Of a stretch of DNA of 64,000 bases, positions 8,481 through 17,315 are shown one piece after another. Made by a program: the position numbers and the translations under genes. The notes below the pieces were generated by a model, which saw only the letters and a program-made list of their open reading frames with translations, was not told the origin of the DNA and did no database searches. How positions within the stretch are numbered: the first letter of the stretch is position 1; each line of letters begins with the position of its first letter. The DNA is from Nocardiopsis_C rhodophaea (GTDB taxonomy: Bacteria > Actinomycetota > Actinomycetes > Streptosporangiales > Streptosporangiaceae). Location: positions 1 to 64,000 of the forward strand of contig NZ_BAAAPC010000024.1 of the NCBI RefSeq assembly GCF_039530945.1. Direction: 5' to 3'.

Positions 8481-9733
8481 CTAGGACCGCGTCCGGGGGC
8501 GCTCCCCGCTGTGGGGCGGATGGCCGTGCTCGTCGGGGGCCAGGTCCAGGATGGCCAGCGCGCCGCCGTCGGCGGGGTTGGCGAAGGTGAGCCGTGCTCC
8601 CAGCACGTTGGCCTGCCCCAGGGCGATGGTGAGCCCCAGGCCGTGTCCGCCGGAGCCGCCCGGCCACTTGCGGAATCGGCTCGGCCCCTCCGACAGCAGC
8701 TCGTCGGGGAAGCCCGAACCGTGGTCGCGGACCGTGATGCGCGCGCCGTCGACCTCGACGACGACCGGTGGGGCTCCGTGTTTGAGCGCGTTGGTGATCA
8801 GGTTGGTCAGGATACGCTCCAGGCGGCGGGGGTCGGTGTCCACGACCGCGTCGGCGCGCACGCGCGTCTCCACCTCGGGGGCATAAGGTGCGGCGCGGCG
8901 GGTGGTGAAGGCACCGAGGGCAACCTCGGACAGCTCGGCGCGCTCGGTGGCCGTGTCCAGGCGGGCGACCTCCAAGACGTCCTCGACCAGGGCGCGCAGC
9001 ACCCGCACGCGGTCGCGGACCAGTTCGGCCGGGCGGCCCGGCGGCAGCAGCTCGGCCGCGGTGGTGAGGCCGGTCAGCGGGGTGCGCAGCTCGTGGGCGA
9101 TGTCGGCGGTGACTCGGCGCTCGGCCTCGATCCGGCTCTGCAGGGCGTCGGCCATCGCGTCGACCGAGCGCGCCAGCTCGCCTGCCTCATCGCGGGATCC
9201 CGACCCGATCGCCGCGCTCACGCGGGTACTGCGGTCGCCCTCGGCGACCCGACCGGCCGCCGCGGCGGCGCGGCGCAGCCGGACCGACAGCTGCGCGCCG
9301 ATGACGACCCCCGCCCCGGCGCCGAGGGCGACGACGGTCAGTGCTCCCATCACCAGCACCCGGTCCAGCGAGGCCAGGGCGCGGAGCTGCGGGTCATAGG
9401 GCGAGCGCAGCGAAAGGACCTGCTGCTCGGGGACGGCCGCCGCGGCCCAGATGACAGCGCCGTCGCCCGTGTCCTCCAGCAGGGTCGCGGTGGAGCCGTC
9501 CTTGACCGCCTGCCGCAGCTGAGTGGGCAGGTCAGGGGGGTCCAGGCGGGTGCCGAGCGTGGCCTGCCCGGTGCGGCTGTACTCGCGCAGCGCCAGTTCG
9601 ATGCGCTCTGACTGCAGCTGGCGGGCCTCGTCGGCCAGGCGGTAGGCGTAGGCGAAGTGCACGGTCAGGCTCAACGCGACCGCGACGAGCACGCTCACCA
9701 ACGTGATCGTCGCGGTGATCTTCCAGCGGAGGC

Positions 9734-9737
<4 letters not shown>
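8481..9737 (-). CDS. cseC: Sensor histidine kinase, CseC-like
   Basis: 418 residues. A membrane segment near residues 6-30, an extracytoplasmic sensor of about 110 residues, a second membrane segment (VLVMGALTVVALGAGAGVV), a HAMP region, the HisKA box (ADIAHELRTPLTG) and an HATPase domain with N box NLITNALKHG, G1 DHGSGFP and G2 GGHGLGLTIA. Its GTG start overlaps the response regulator stop (GTGA), so the two are translationally coupled. In Streptomyces, CseB/CseC detect cell-envelope damage and switch on sigE. The subtype call rests on the strong likeness of the partner regulator to CseB and on gene order. No sigE gene is next to it here. Confidence 0.7.
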
Positions 9738-10429
<692 letters not shown>

Positions 10430-10432
10430 CTC

Positions 10433-11032
10433 TCACTCGCCGTCCGCCACCAGCCTGGTGCCGTCCCAGGACAACGGAACCAACTCCCCGCCACGCGGGC
10501 AGGCTGGCGGGTCGTTGGGTTGCCATACCGGCCGCTGCACGAACAGGTCGCCGTTCTTGACGGTGACCTCCCCCATGCGCTCCTCGGAGGTGTAGACGCG
10601 CTTGGTGCGGTTGTCCCCGATCCGGTAGACGTAGCTGGCCTGGACGCCGGTGCACGCCACCACATCGGAGCACCCCTGCACATTGATGGCCACCACCTGG
10701 ATGTCGGTGTCGTCGATCGTGGTGTAGCTGGCGTACAGCGGAAACCACCCGCTGCCGTACTCCCCGCCGGAGCAGGGTTGGGCGATGAGGTCCTTGACGT
10801 CCTGGCTCACCCCGGGGTCCTCGCGCAGCACCGCGACGGGGTCGACGCTCGGTGCCTCGCGCCGGTGGGGGTCGGCACCCGGCTCCGGGGTCGGGTTCGC
10901 CGTCCCCTTGTCGCTCCCCGCTTCGACCCGCACACCGGTGTCGACCACGCCGCAGCCGCTGACGGCGGCCAGCGTGCACACGATCACAACCGCCGTTATG
11001 GCAAACGCCCCCCGAATATCCACTTTCGCCAT
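10433..11032 (-). CDS. Lipoprotein of a cse-like operon
   Basis: 199 residues. The N-terminus has a signal with lipobox (TLAAVSGC), and GVVDTGVRVEAG follows the lipidated Cys. The rest is an extracytoplasmic domain with six further cysteines (for example QGCSDVVACTG) and no named family that I can recognise. It is the first gene of an operon with the response regulator and kinase and sits in the position held by cseA in the Streptomyces sigE-cseA-cseB-cseC operon, where CseA is a lipoprotein that damps the signal. The CseA role is inferred from position and topology only. The start at 11032 gives the shortest charged N-terminus. Confidence 0.6.
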   Translation of the reverse strand: MAKVDIRGAFAITAVVIVCTLAAVSGCGVVDTGVRVEAGSDKGTANPTPEPGADPHRREAPSVDPVAVLREDPGVSQDVKDLIAQPCSGGEYGSGWFPLYASYTTIDDTDIQVVAINVQGCSDVVACTGVQASYVYRIGDNRTKRVYTSEERMGEVTVKNGDLFVQRPVWQPNDPPACPRGGELVPLSWDGTRLVADGE

Positions 11033-11157
11033 GTTACCGCCACTCCGCCGCCCGTTACACAACCGACGGGTTGCCGCTGGAATGCCGCAACCATCGCTCG
11101 GGAGAGCCGAGAATTTCCCTCCCTAATCTTCCTTTCATGGCGAATGGAAGAGAAACG

Positions 11158-11868
11158 ATGAGGACCCGGATGTTGGGAATCGGGGCACTTCTCGTGGCCC
11201 TGGTGTCCGCACTCGCGGCGTGCACACCCCCGTCCCCGGCCAAACCCTCCACGGCGCGGAAGAGCGCCCCCTCACCCTCGGCGACGCCGCGGACCATCGA
11301 GGACGCCGACTACCGGGTGGACACCGACGACCCGGTCGTCTTTCTCACCATCGACGACGGCGCCACGCGCGATCCGAAGATGGCTGATGTCCTGAAGGAG
11401 GCGGGGGTCCCGGCCACGTTTTTCCTCACCGACCAGTACGTGCGCGAGGACGCCGACTTCTTTCGCCGCCTGCGGGACGCGACCGGCTCGCAGATCGAGA
11501 ACCACACGCTCGACCACCCCGACCTGAAGAGCCAGTCGGCTGATGAGCAGCGTCGCCAGATCTGTGCGACCTCCGACAACTACGAGGAGGAGTTCGGCCG
11601 CCGACCCACGCTGCTGCGCCCGCCTTATGGCAGTTTCGACGACGACACGCTGCGCGCCGCCGCGGAATGCGGCGCCACGCACGTCGTGCACTGGAGCGCC
11701 GAGATTGCCAACGGGAAGATTCAATTCGCATCGGGTGATCGGCTCCGCGCCGGAGACATCGTATTGATGCATTTCCGTGAGCAATTCCGCGAGGACGTCG
11801 ACAGGTTCGCTGAAGAGGCGGAGAAATCCGGGCTTAAGCCCGCCCTTTTGGAGGACTACCTGACATGA
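11158..11868 (+). CDS. Polysaccharide deacetylase (NodB domain) lipoprotein
   Basis: 236 residues. A lipoprotein signal (LVALVSALAAC) and a Ser/Pro-rich linker are followed by a carbohydrate-esterase-4 domain. Visible motifs are FLTIDDG (metal-binding and base Asp pair), HTLDHPD (the His-x-x-x-His metal site) and LRPPYG. Such enzymes remove acetyl groups from peptidoglycan or exopolysaccharide at the outer face of the membrane. The start at 11158 has GGAAGAG upstream. Its stop overlaps the start of the PAP2 gene (ATGA), so the two are coupled. The pair is divergent from the cse-like operon. Confidence 0.85.
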   Translation: MRTRMLGIGALLVALVSALAACTPPSPAKPSTARKSAPSPSATPRTIEDADYRVDTDDPVVFLTIDDGATRDPKMADVLKEAGVPATFFLTDQYVREDADFFRRLRDATGSQIENHTLDHPDLKSQSADEQRRQICATSDNYEEEFGRRPTLLRPPYGSFDDDTLRAAAECGATHVVHWSAEIANGKIQFASGDRLRAGDIVLMHFREQFREDVDRFAEEAEKSGLKPALLEDYLT

Positions 11869-12824
11869 GTTTCTCGTCGCATGAATCGTCGTGTGGATAC
11901 CGGACGGTGATGGGCGCGGCGGCGGTCGGGAGCGCTGCGGCCTTCGCGGTGGCCTACGCGCTGCTGGTGCGCACCGGGGCCGGGCAGCGCCTGGAGGACG
12001 GGATCCTGGGTGAGGCCTATGGCCGCCTCGCCGATCCACTGCGGGGTGGAGTGGCGCAGTGGAGTGCGTTGCTCAGCGGCCTGCACTGGCTGACCGCGCC
12101 GGTGATCCTCGTGGCGGGACTCGCGCTGGTGGCGGTGGTCGGCCTGGCCCAGCGGCAGGTGCGGAGGACCGTTGTGGCGCTGGCCATGGTCCTGGCTGCG
12201 GCCGGTGCCAGTTTCCTGTTGAAGGGCGAGCTGCTGTCGCGTCCGCCGCTGGATCCCGGCAGCGTGTGGGGTGGCGGCGACAACAGTTTCCCCAGCGGGC
12301 ATGTCACGCTCGCGGTGGTGCTGGTGTTGGGCCTGCTCGTGGTGGCACCCGCGCGTCTCAGGCCGGTGGTGGCCGGGGTGGGGGCGCTGTGGTCGGGGGC
12401 GGTGGCGATGACCGTTGTCGCCCAGGGCTGGCACCGTCCCAGCGATGTCATCGGCAGCACGCTGCTGGCGTTCACCGCCTTCTGTGTGGCGATGGCGGTT
12501 CTCAGCCCGGCGCGGCGCTCGGGGGTGTCCGCGTCGCTGCTGGCCGCCGCGTGGGCGTGGCTGCCGGTGTTCCTGCTGACCGCGGTTCCGCTGGAGCTGC
12601 TCGCGCTGAGCCCGTCGGCGGATGGCCCGGGGCTGGTCGGCGTCGAAGTGGCCGGGTGGCTGGCGGCGGGGGTCAGTGCCGTTCCGCTGGTGGCCGCCCT
12701 GGTCCTGGTCTCGCTGCTGGGGTCCGGGGACCCGCCCGGGGTTCTGCGGCAGGGCCAAGGGGAGGTCCCGCCTGGGGCCGATCGCCCGGTCGCGGCGTGG
12801 GCGGAGATGCCGCGGGTGCCCTGA
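11865..12824 (+). CDS. PAP2-family membrane phosphatase
   Basis: 319 residues with six or more hydrophobic segments. The three PAP2 catalytic motifs are present: K-x5-RPPLDP near residue 122, FPSGH near residue 144 with the conserved Ser-Gly-His, and WHRPSDVIG near residue 188 carrying the catalytic His and Asp. Bacterial members dephosphorylate lipid pyrophosphates such as undecaprenyl pyrophosphate, or phosphatidic-acid-type lipids. Coupling with a NodB-type deacetylase points to envelope polymer metabolism. About 60 C-terminal residues after the last membrane segment are Pro/Gly/Glu-rich. Confidence 0.85.
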   Translation: MSFSSHESSCGYRTVMGAAAVGSAAAFAVAYALLVRTGAGQRLEDGILGEAYGRLADPLRGGVAQWSALLSGLHWLTAPVILVAGLALVAVVGLAQRQVRRTVVALAMVLAAAGASFLLKGELLSRPPLDPGSVWGGGDNSFPSGHVTLAVVLVLGLLVVAPARLRPVVAGVGALWSGAVAMTVVAQGWHRPSDVIGSTLLAFTAFCVAMAVLSPARRSGVSASLLAAAWAWLPVFLLTAVPLELLALSPSADGPGLVGVEVAGWLAAGVSAVPLVAALVLVSLLGSGDPPGVLRQGQGEVPPGADRPVAAWAEMPRVP

Positions 12825-12883
12825 CTGTCCCCCGAGGGCGGGCCGACTCCCCCTGACCCCGGGAGTCGTAAGCCCTGTGGTGG

Positions 12884-12920
12884 CGGTGCCCCCGCCGCGG
12901 CGAGCGCGGCGGGGGCACCG
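12884..12920 (+). terminator. Strong hairpin after PAP2 gene
   Basis: A perfect 16-bp stem (from 12884, arms GGTGCCCCCGCCGCG and its complement) with a 5-base loop, 60 bases after the PAP2 stop. There is no T-run. Confidence 0.65.
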
Positions 12921-13247
12921 GCATGTTCTCGCGGTGTCCCGTGGCGTCGGCGGGTGTGCCCGCCCCTGGACGGTGGCGATGTAGCGCCCGGCGCCGGGGC
13001 CTGGTGCAATCGGTGTCGGTGCGGCCGGAGGGCGGGTCGGGGTGTCGGCTGGAGGCCGTGCTCGCTGCCGCCCGCGGTGGTGGTCAGCTCGGCGGTCTCC
13101 TCGATGGTTCCGGGGCGGCTGGTCTCCGTGCGCTGGTCGCGCGTGGCGCGCCGGTGCCGTTCGCCGCGGGGCCCGTGTCCCCCGCTGTCGCGGGGGCCGT
13201 CCTGCGACAGGAACGGAAGGATCGACGGGGGTTGCGTTTCGCGCGTC
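12921..13247. other. Gene-free spacer between PAP2 terminator and HATPase gene end
   Basis: About 330 bases lying between two convergent gene ends. Open frames here are shadows without domains or start signals. No repeat or RNA gene was seen. Confidence 0.5.
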
Positions 13248-13694
13248 TCAGGCCAGCGGGGCGCGTAGTTCGCACCAGACGGTGTGGCCGCGCGGGTGGG
13301 GTGGGACCGTGAAGCCGCAGCGGCCGTCGCAGAGTGCGGCGACGAAGCCGAGCCCGCGTCCGGACTCGCGGGCGAAGTCCGCTGATATCGAGTCGGAAAT
13401 GTGCGGCACGCTCGGTGTGTCCGGCCGCGGGCCCATGTCGCGGATCTCCAGGCAGACGCAGCCGGGTCCCTGCCACAGGGACGCGGTGAAGACCCCGCCG
13501 GGAAGGCCCGAGCGCGAGTGCCGGATGGCGTTGGTGCCCATCTCGCTCGCGCAGATCACCAGGTCGTCGGTGAGGGTGCCCGGGTAGTCGTGGCGGCCGA
13601 GGCGGATGTGGCGCGCCACCCAGTCGCGGAGGACGCCGACGCTCGCCGGGCGGCCGGCGAACGTCAGCTGGTGGTCGGCCTCGTGGCGGCACAT
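13248..13694 (-). CDS. Anti-sigma-factor-like HATPase protein
   Basis: 148 residues with a single histidine-kinase-like ATPase domain (HATPase_c_2, the RsbW/SpoIIAB type). The N box reads SEMGTNAIRHS and the G1 region EIRDMGP. A GRGLGFVAAL segment corresponds to the G2 region. Actinomycetes carry many such single-domain proteins, often beside an XRE/DUF5753 regulator and a DUF397 protein. Here the XRE gene is divergent at 13985, but no DUF397 gene is present. The start at 13694 fits the domain; a longer frame to 13850 would cover a hairpin and is unlikely. Confidence 0.8.
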   Translation of the reverse strand: MCRHEADHQLTFAGRPASVGVLRDWVARHIRLGRHDYPGTLTDDLVICASEMGTNAIRHSRSGLPGGVFTASLWQGPGCVCLEIRDMGPRPDTPSVPHISDSISADFARESGRGLGFVAALCDGRCGFTVPPHPRGHTVWCELRAPLA

Positions 13695-13779
13695 GCCAGG
13701 ACAGCCCGGAACGGGGCGACCTGTTATGTTGTGCACGGTTCTACTCCCTGGTCGAGACAGGTGAGTCGGACGGAAATGC

Positions 13780-13813
13780 CCTGACCGGGTGCTCCACCAC
13801 CGGGTCAGGGCTG
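13780..13813 (+). terminator. Terminator-like hairpin in the HATPase/XRE intergenic region
   Basis: A 9-bp stem (GCCCTGACC with GGTCAGGGC) is followed by TGTTCTTTT on the plus strand. No plus-strand gene precedes it, so it either ends a short unannotated transcript or forms in the leader of the minus-strand HATPase mRNA. Confidence 0.45.
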
Positions 13814-13916
13814 TTCTTTTCCCCATCACCTTTCCTGGTTCGCCGGACACGTGCGGTGATGCGGGGCTACCGTTCCAATATCGCCCGCCCCTTCCTCGCA
13901 GCGCAAGAGGTATGAG

Positions 13917-13942
13917 TTAACTGGTTAAAAAAGCACTAGTGC
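13917..13942 (+). promoter_or_regulatory. Two palindromes in front of the XRE regulator gene
   Basis: TTAAC-TG-GTTAA (13917-13928) and GCACTAGTGC (13933-13942) lie back to back in an A+T-rich patch 43 bases before the XRE start. This is a likely promoter with an autoregulatory operator. The assignment is by position and symmetry only. Confidence 0.4.
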
Positions 13943-13984
13943 ACGTATCCTGATTCCTGCTGGCCCCAGCTTCGGAGGTGCATC

Positions 13985-14851
13985 GTGCCACGTAACAGCC
14001 CCACCGCAGCCCGCCGCACCCTGGCCCGCTTCCTCCGGGAGAGGCGACGCGAAGCCGGAATTCCCCGCGAGCAGGTCGGCCAATACGTCGGCAAGAACCC
14101 TGTCACCATCACCCGCTTGGAAAAGGCAGAGGTCAGAGCCGAGGTCGGCACGGTCTCCATGATGCTCAACCTCTACAAGGTGCCCGAGGAAGAGCGCTCC
14201 TACTTCATCGACCTGGCGCGGGCAGCGCGCAAGCGCGGCTGGTGGCAGCGCTACGCCAAGGACATCCCCTCCTGGGTCAGCACCTACATCGGTCTGGAGG
14301 CCGAGGCCGGCGAGATCCGCTGCTACCAGGTCGACCACGTCCCAGGTCTGCTTCAGACCGAGGACTACACGCGGGCGCTGCTGGAGGGCGAACCCGAGCC
14401 GGTGGATGAGCGTGAGGCCCAGCGCCGCGTCGAGATCCACGCGGCCCGCCAGCGGCGGTTGACCGAGGAGGCGGTGCGGGTGTGGGCCGTCATCGATGAG
14501 GGTGTGCTGCGCCGGACGGTGGGCGGCCCGGAGGTCATGCGGGGCCAGCTGCTGCGGCTGCTGGCCGACTCCGAGCGCCCCGGCCTCCGGCTGCAGGTCC
14601 TGCCGTTCGCGTCGGGTGCGCATTCCGGGTCGCACGGGTCGTTCGTGACGCTGAAGTTTCCCGACCCGCGCGACCGGGACCTCGTGTACATCGAGTACCG
14701 CATGGGCGCGACCTACCTGGAGGAGGAGCAGGAGGTCGCGGCCTACGACGGCGCGTTGGCCCAACTCGGGCGCCAGGCCCTGTCACCGTCGCGCTCCCGC
14801 GCGCTCATCCGCGAGGTCATCGACGCGACGGGCGATCCTCCGCCCGCCTGA
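13985..14851 (+). CDS. XRE-family regulator with DUF5753 domain
   Basis: 288 residues. The N-terminal helix-turn-helix spans about residues 10-65 (LARFLRERRREAGIPREQVGQ, then NPVTITRLEKAE). The C-terminal DUF5753 domain contains the characteristic YQVDHVPGLLQTEDYTRALL phrase and the ending AYDGALAQLGRQALSP. These are actinomycete-specific regulators of the WhiJ type, usually acting with a small DUF397 partner, which is missing here. GTG start with GGAGGTG five bases upstream. Its last 35 bases overlap, tail to tail, the end of the TetR gene. Confidence 0.85.
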   Translation: MPRNSPTAARRTLARFLRERRREAGIPREQVGQYVGKNPVTITRLEKAEVRAEVGTVSMMLNLYKVPEEERSYFIDLARAARKRGWWQRYAKDIPSWVSTYIGLEAEAGEIRCYQVDHVPGLLQTEDYTRALLEGEPEPVDEREAQRRVEIHAARQRRLTEEAVRVWAVIDEGVLRRTVGGPEVMRGQLLRLLADSERPGLRLQVLPFASGAHSGSHGSFVTLKFPDPRDRDLVYIEYRMGATYLEEEQEVAAYDGALAQLGRQALSPSRSRALIREVIDATGDPPPA

Positions 14852-15479
14852 CACCGGTGTCGGGGAGGGCGTCGGGCACGCAGTCTCGGGAGGCGGCCGC
14901 CGGGCTCTCCTGGGGAACGAGGTGGGCGACCAGCGCCGCGATCAGCTGCTCGGTGTCCGCGTCGCCCAGGACGCCGGGCAGGGTGAGGTGTTCGACCATG
15001 AGCCCGTTCATGGCGAGGTAGAGGAGCACGACGGTGGTGCGGTCGCCGGGTAGTCCGGCCTTTAGGTGCCCGCGGACGTTGGCGTCGAGGTCCTCGCGGA
15101 TGGTGCGGGTCAGCGCCTCCCGCAGTTCGGGGCGACGGGTGGCCTCCAGGCGCAGCTCCAGGAGGGCGAGGTAGAGGTCGCGCTGGTCGGTGATGCGGCG
15201 CAGGAGCCACCGCATCAGCTCGGTGACCATGGTTCGCGTGCGCGGTCCGCTCATGTGCTCGCGGACCTCGTCGGGATCGGGGGCCAGGCGCACGTAGAGG
15301 TGGCGCCCGGCCTGGGCGAGCAGGTCGTCGCGGCTGGTGAAGTAGTTGGAGGCGGTGCCCGTGGGCACGTGGGCCTGGCCGTCCACAGCGCGGAAGGTCA
15401 GGCCGCGCGCGCCGTGGCGGGCCAGGACCGCCAGGGCGGCGTCGCACAGGGCCGCTCGCCGTCGCGGGTTGTGTGTCAT
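14817..15479 (-). CDS. TetR/AcrR-family regulator
   Basis: 220 residues. The N-terminal DNA-binding domain is evident (AALAVLARHGARGLTFRAVD, then VPTGTASNYFTSRDDLLAQAG). The C-terminal ligand domain has WLLRRITDQRDLYLALLELRLEATRRPELR, typical of the group with a TetR_C_6-like dimerisation domain. It lies upstream of the NmrA-like gene on the same strand but beyond a terminator, so its target is unclear. The C-terminus overlaps the XRE gene end. Confidence 0.85.
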   Translation of the reverse strand: MTHNPRRRAALCDAALAVLARHGARGLTFRAVDGQAHVPTGTASNYFTSRDDLLAQAGRHLYVRLAPDPDEVREHMSGPRTRTMVTELMRWLLRRITDQRDLYLALLELRLEATRRPELREALTRTIREDLDANVRGHLKAGLPGDRTTVVLLYLAMNGLMVEHLTLPGVLGDADTEQLIAALVAHLVPQESPAAASRDCVPDALPDTGVRRAEDRPSRR

Positions 15480-15563
15480 CGTTCCCTCCGCGTTGTCCGC
15501 CCCTGCGGGCCCGGCACCACCCTAGGCGAATGGGGTCGGGGTGCTGGCATGGGCGGGCTGTGG

Positions 15564-15593
15564 GGTCCCGGCACCGCCGGCGGTGCCGGGACC
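15564..15593 (-). terminator. Long palindrome after NmrA-like gene
   Basis: A perfect 30-base palindrome (arms GGTCCCGGCACCGCC and its complement) immediately after the NmrA-like gene stop on the minus strand. Likely its terminator. Confidence 0.6.
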
Positions 15594-15601
15594 GGTGGGG
15601 A

Positions 15602-16429
15602 TCAGCGGAAGGACGCGGCGTGGTCGGCGGCCCATGCGCGCAGGGTGCGGGCGGGGTGCCCGGTGATCTGTTCGACGGTGGGCAGGACCGTGGGCGGGGT
15701 GGTGGCCCACTCCTGCTGGTACTCGATGAAGTGGTCGGCGCTGAGCGCGCCCCAGTGCTTGACCAGTTCGGCGCGGCCCTCCTCGGGGCTGAGGGCCTGG
15801 AAGCGCAGCTCGCGCCCGATGCCCTGGCCGATGGCCCGGACCTGCTCGGCGGGGGTGAGCAGTTCGGGTCCGGTCAGCTCGTAGGTGGCGCCCGCGTGCC
15901 CGTCGTCGAGCAGCACGGCAACGATGACGTCGGCGATGTCGGCCTCATGGATGGGGCACCCCGGCGAGTCGGGGTAGGCGGATCGGGCCGCGCCTTCGGT
16001 GCGGATGGTGGGGCCCCAGTAGTCGAGCTTGTTCAGCATGAACTCGCCCGGGTTGACGATGGTCCACTCCATCGCCGTCGTCTGCACGGCCTCGACCAGG
16101 CCGCCCTCGGGCGACATGACCACGAGCCTGCGGACGCCGGCCTTCTCGGCGGCCTCGACAGCGCCCGCGGAGGAGGCGTAGTCGGCGAGGCGCTCGGGGA
16201 CCGGTACCCGGTAGGCCTGGGGGAAGAGGAACATCCGTGTGGCGCCTTCCAGGGCGGGGGCCAGCGTGTCGGGCCGCGCCAGGTCGCCCTGGGCGACCTC
16301 CACACCCTCGGGCATCTGGGCTTTCCGCGGGTCGCGGGTCAGCGCGCGGACGTTCACCCCCCTGTCGACCAGTCCCTGGACCACGTGCCGGCCGATGTTG
16401 CCGGTGGCGCCGGTGACCAGAACCGTCAT
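15602..16429 (-). CDS. NmrA-like NAD(P)-binding protein
   Basis: 275 residues of the atypical short-chain dehydrogenase (NmrA/SDR_a5) group. The nucleotide-binding motif is TGATGNIGRHV at the very N-terminus, and RALTRDP after strand 2 suggests NADP. The YxxxK catalytic pair of true SDRs is absent, so it may be a quinone reductase-like or redox-sensing protein. AGGAGG lies six bases before the ATG. Two CAAGTTTGAGT boxes lie upstream, beyond which is a PadR gene on the same strand, suggesting PadR control. Confidence 0.8.
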   Translation of the reverse strand: MTVLVTGATGNIGRHVVQGLVDRGVNVRALTRDPRKAQMPEGVEVAQGDLARPDTLAPALEGATRMFLFPQAYRVPVPERLADYASSAGAVEAAEKAGVRRLVVMSPEGGLVEAVQTTAMEWTIVNPGEFMLNKLDYWGPTIRTEGAARSAYPDSPGCPIHEADIADVIVAVLLDDGHAGATYELTGPELLTPAEQVRAIGQGIGRELRFQALSPEEGRAELVKHWGALSADHFIEYQQEWATTPPTVLPTVEQITGHPARTLRAWAADHAASFR

Positions 16430-16509
16430 GTCCGCCTCCTACGTTCGCTCGTCGTGGCGTCGTCCACTCACCCGATCGGGGCTGTGCTCCGAAATCCCCA
16501 CAACCCTTT

Positions 16510-16568
16510 ACTCAAGTTTGAGTGAGCGGTCAGCGTAGCCCGCCAGGCGCTCATATTCAAGTTTGAGT
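16510..16568 (-). promoter_or_regulatory. Two operator-like boxes between padR-type gene and NmrA-like gene
   Basis: Two copies of a near-palindrome, ACTCAAGTTTGAGT at 16510-16523 and ATTCAAGTTTGAGT at 16555-16568, with starts 45 bases apart, sit in the promoter region of the minus-strand NmrA-like gene. They are the natural candidates for binding by the adjacent PadR-family protein. Confidence 0.55.
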
Positions 16569-16608
16569 ATTAGGGTCCGCTGTGCTCCGCCCGAGGGGAC
16601 CGCGGGGG

Positions 16609-17229
16609 CTACTCGGTACCGGAGGCCGCGGGGCGGATGAACTCGGGCAGGTGGGCACTGCCCGGCTCGCCGTACGCCGCGCCCTCGCCGGCCATGACGT
16701 ACTCGCCGTTCTCCAGCCGGGTGATCAGGTCACGCGTCCACTCGATGCCGCCGGTGATCGACGTCATCCACAGTGAGAACAGTTCGCGGACGTGCAGTGG
16801 GAGGCCGCCGGTGCCGGGGCAATGCAAGGTGTCGTCGACCTCGGCCCGCCCGGCCTCCAGCCCGCGCAGGCGCTCGGTGAGCAGGGCGACGGCCTCCGCG
16901 CGCGGCAGCGCGGGCAAAAACGCCACACCGGCGCCCAGCAGGTCGGGACGGTCGGCCGACTCCCGCAGAGCGCCGCGCAGCAGCCGGAGGAACTCCGCGT
17001 CGCCCGCCTCGGTGAGCGCGTAGTCGGTGCGCCCCGGCCAGTCGGGCACCTCCGCGGCGGTGAGCAGGCCCTCCTTGGCCAACTGCCGCAGCGCATGGTA
17101 GATCGACCCCCACCTGATGTTGGCCCACGCGTCGGCTCCCCAGGTGAGCAGCTCGGATCGGACGAGATAGCCGTGGGCCGTCCCGTGGACGCGCACCACG
17201 CCCAGCACCAGCAGCCGTGTCGCCGACAT
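16609..17229 (-). CDS. PadR-family transcriptional regulator
   Basis: 206 residues. The winged-helix N-terminus has the PadR pattern: LLVLGVVRVHGTAHGYLVRSEL, then WGSIYHALRQLAKEGLL and the wing (DYALTEAGDAEF). The C-terminal helical dimerisation half is of the long PadR type (LLTERLRGLEAGRAEVDD). It probably represses the NmrA-like gene just downstream and perhaps itself, given the paired operator boxes at 16510-16568. An effector cannot be named. Confidence 0.85.
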   Translation of the reverse strand: MSATRLLVLGVVRVHGTAHGYLVRSELLTWGADAWANIRWGSIYHALRQLAKEGLLTAAEVPDWPGRTDYALTEAGDAEFLRLLRGALRESADRPDLLGAGVAFLPALPRAEAVALLTERLRGLEAGRAEVDDTLHCPGTGGLPLHVRELFSLWMTSITGGIEWTRDLITRLENGEYVMAGEGAAYGEPGSAHLPEFIRPAASGTE

Positions 17230-17315
17230 CGTCTCCCTGTCTCACCTGTGGCCTGTCGTGGTTTCCCTAGGTTAGCGGCCCCGCGGCCGCTGGCGCGTGC
17301 GCCGGCGGACGGCGG

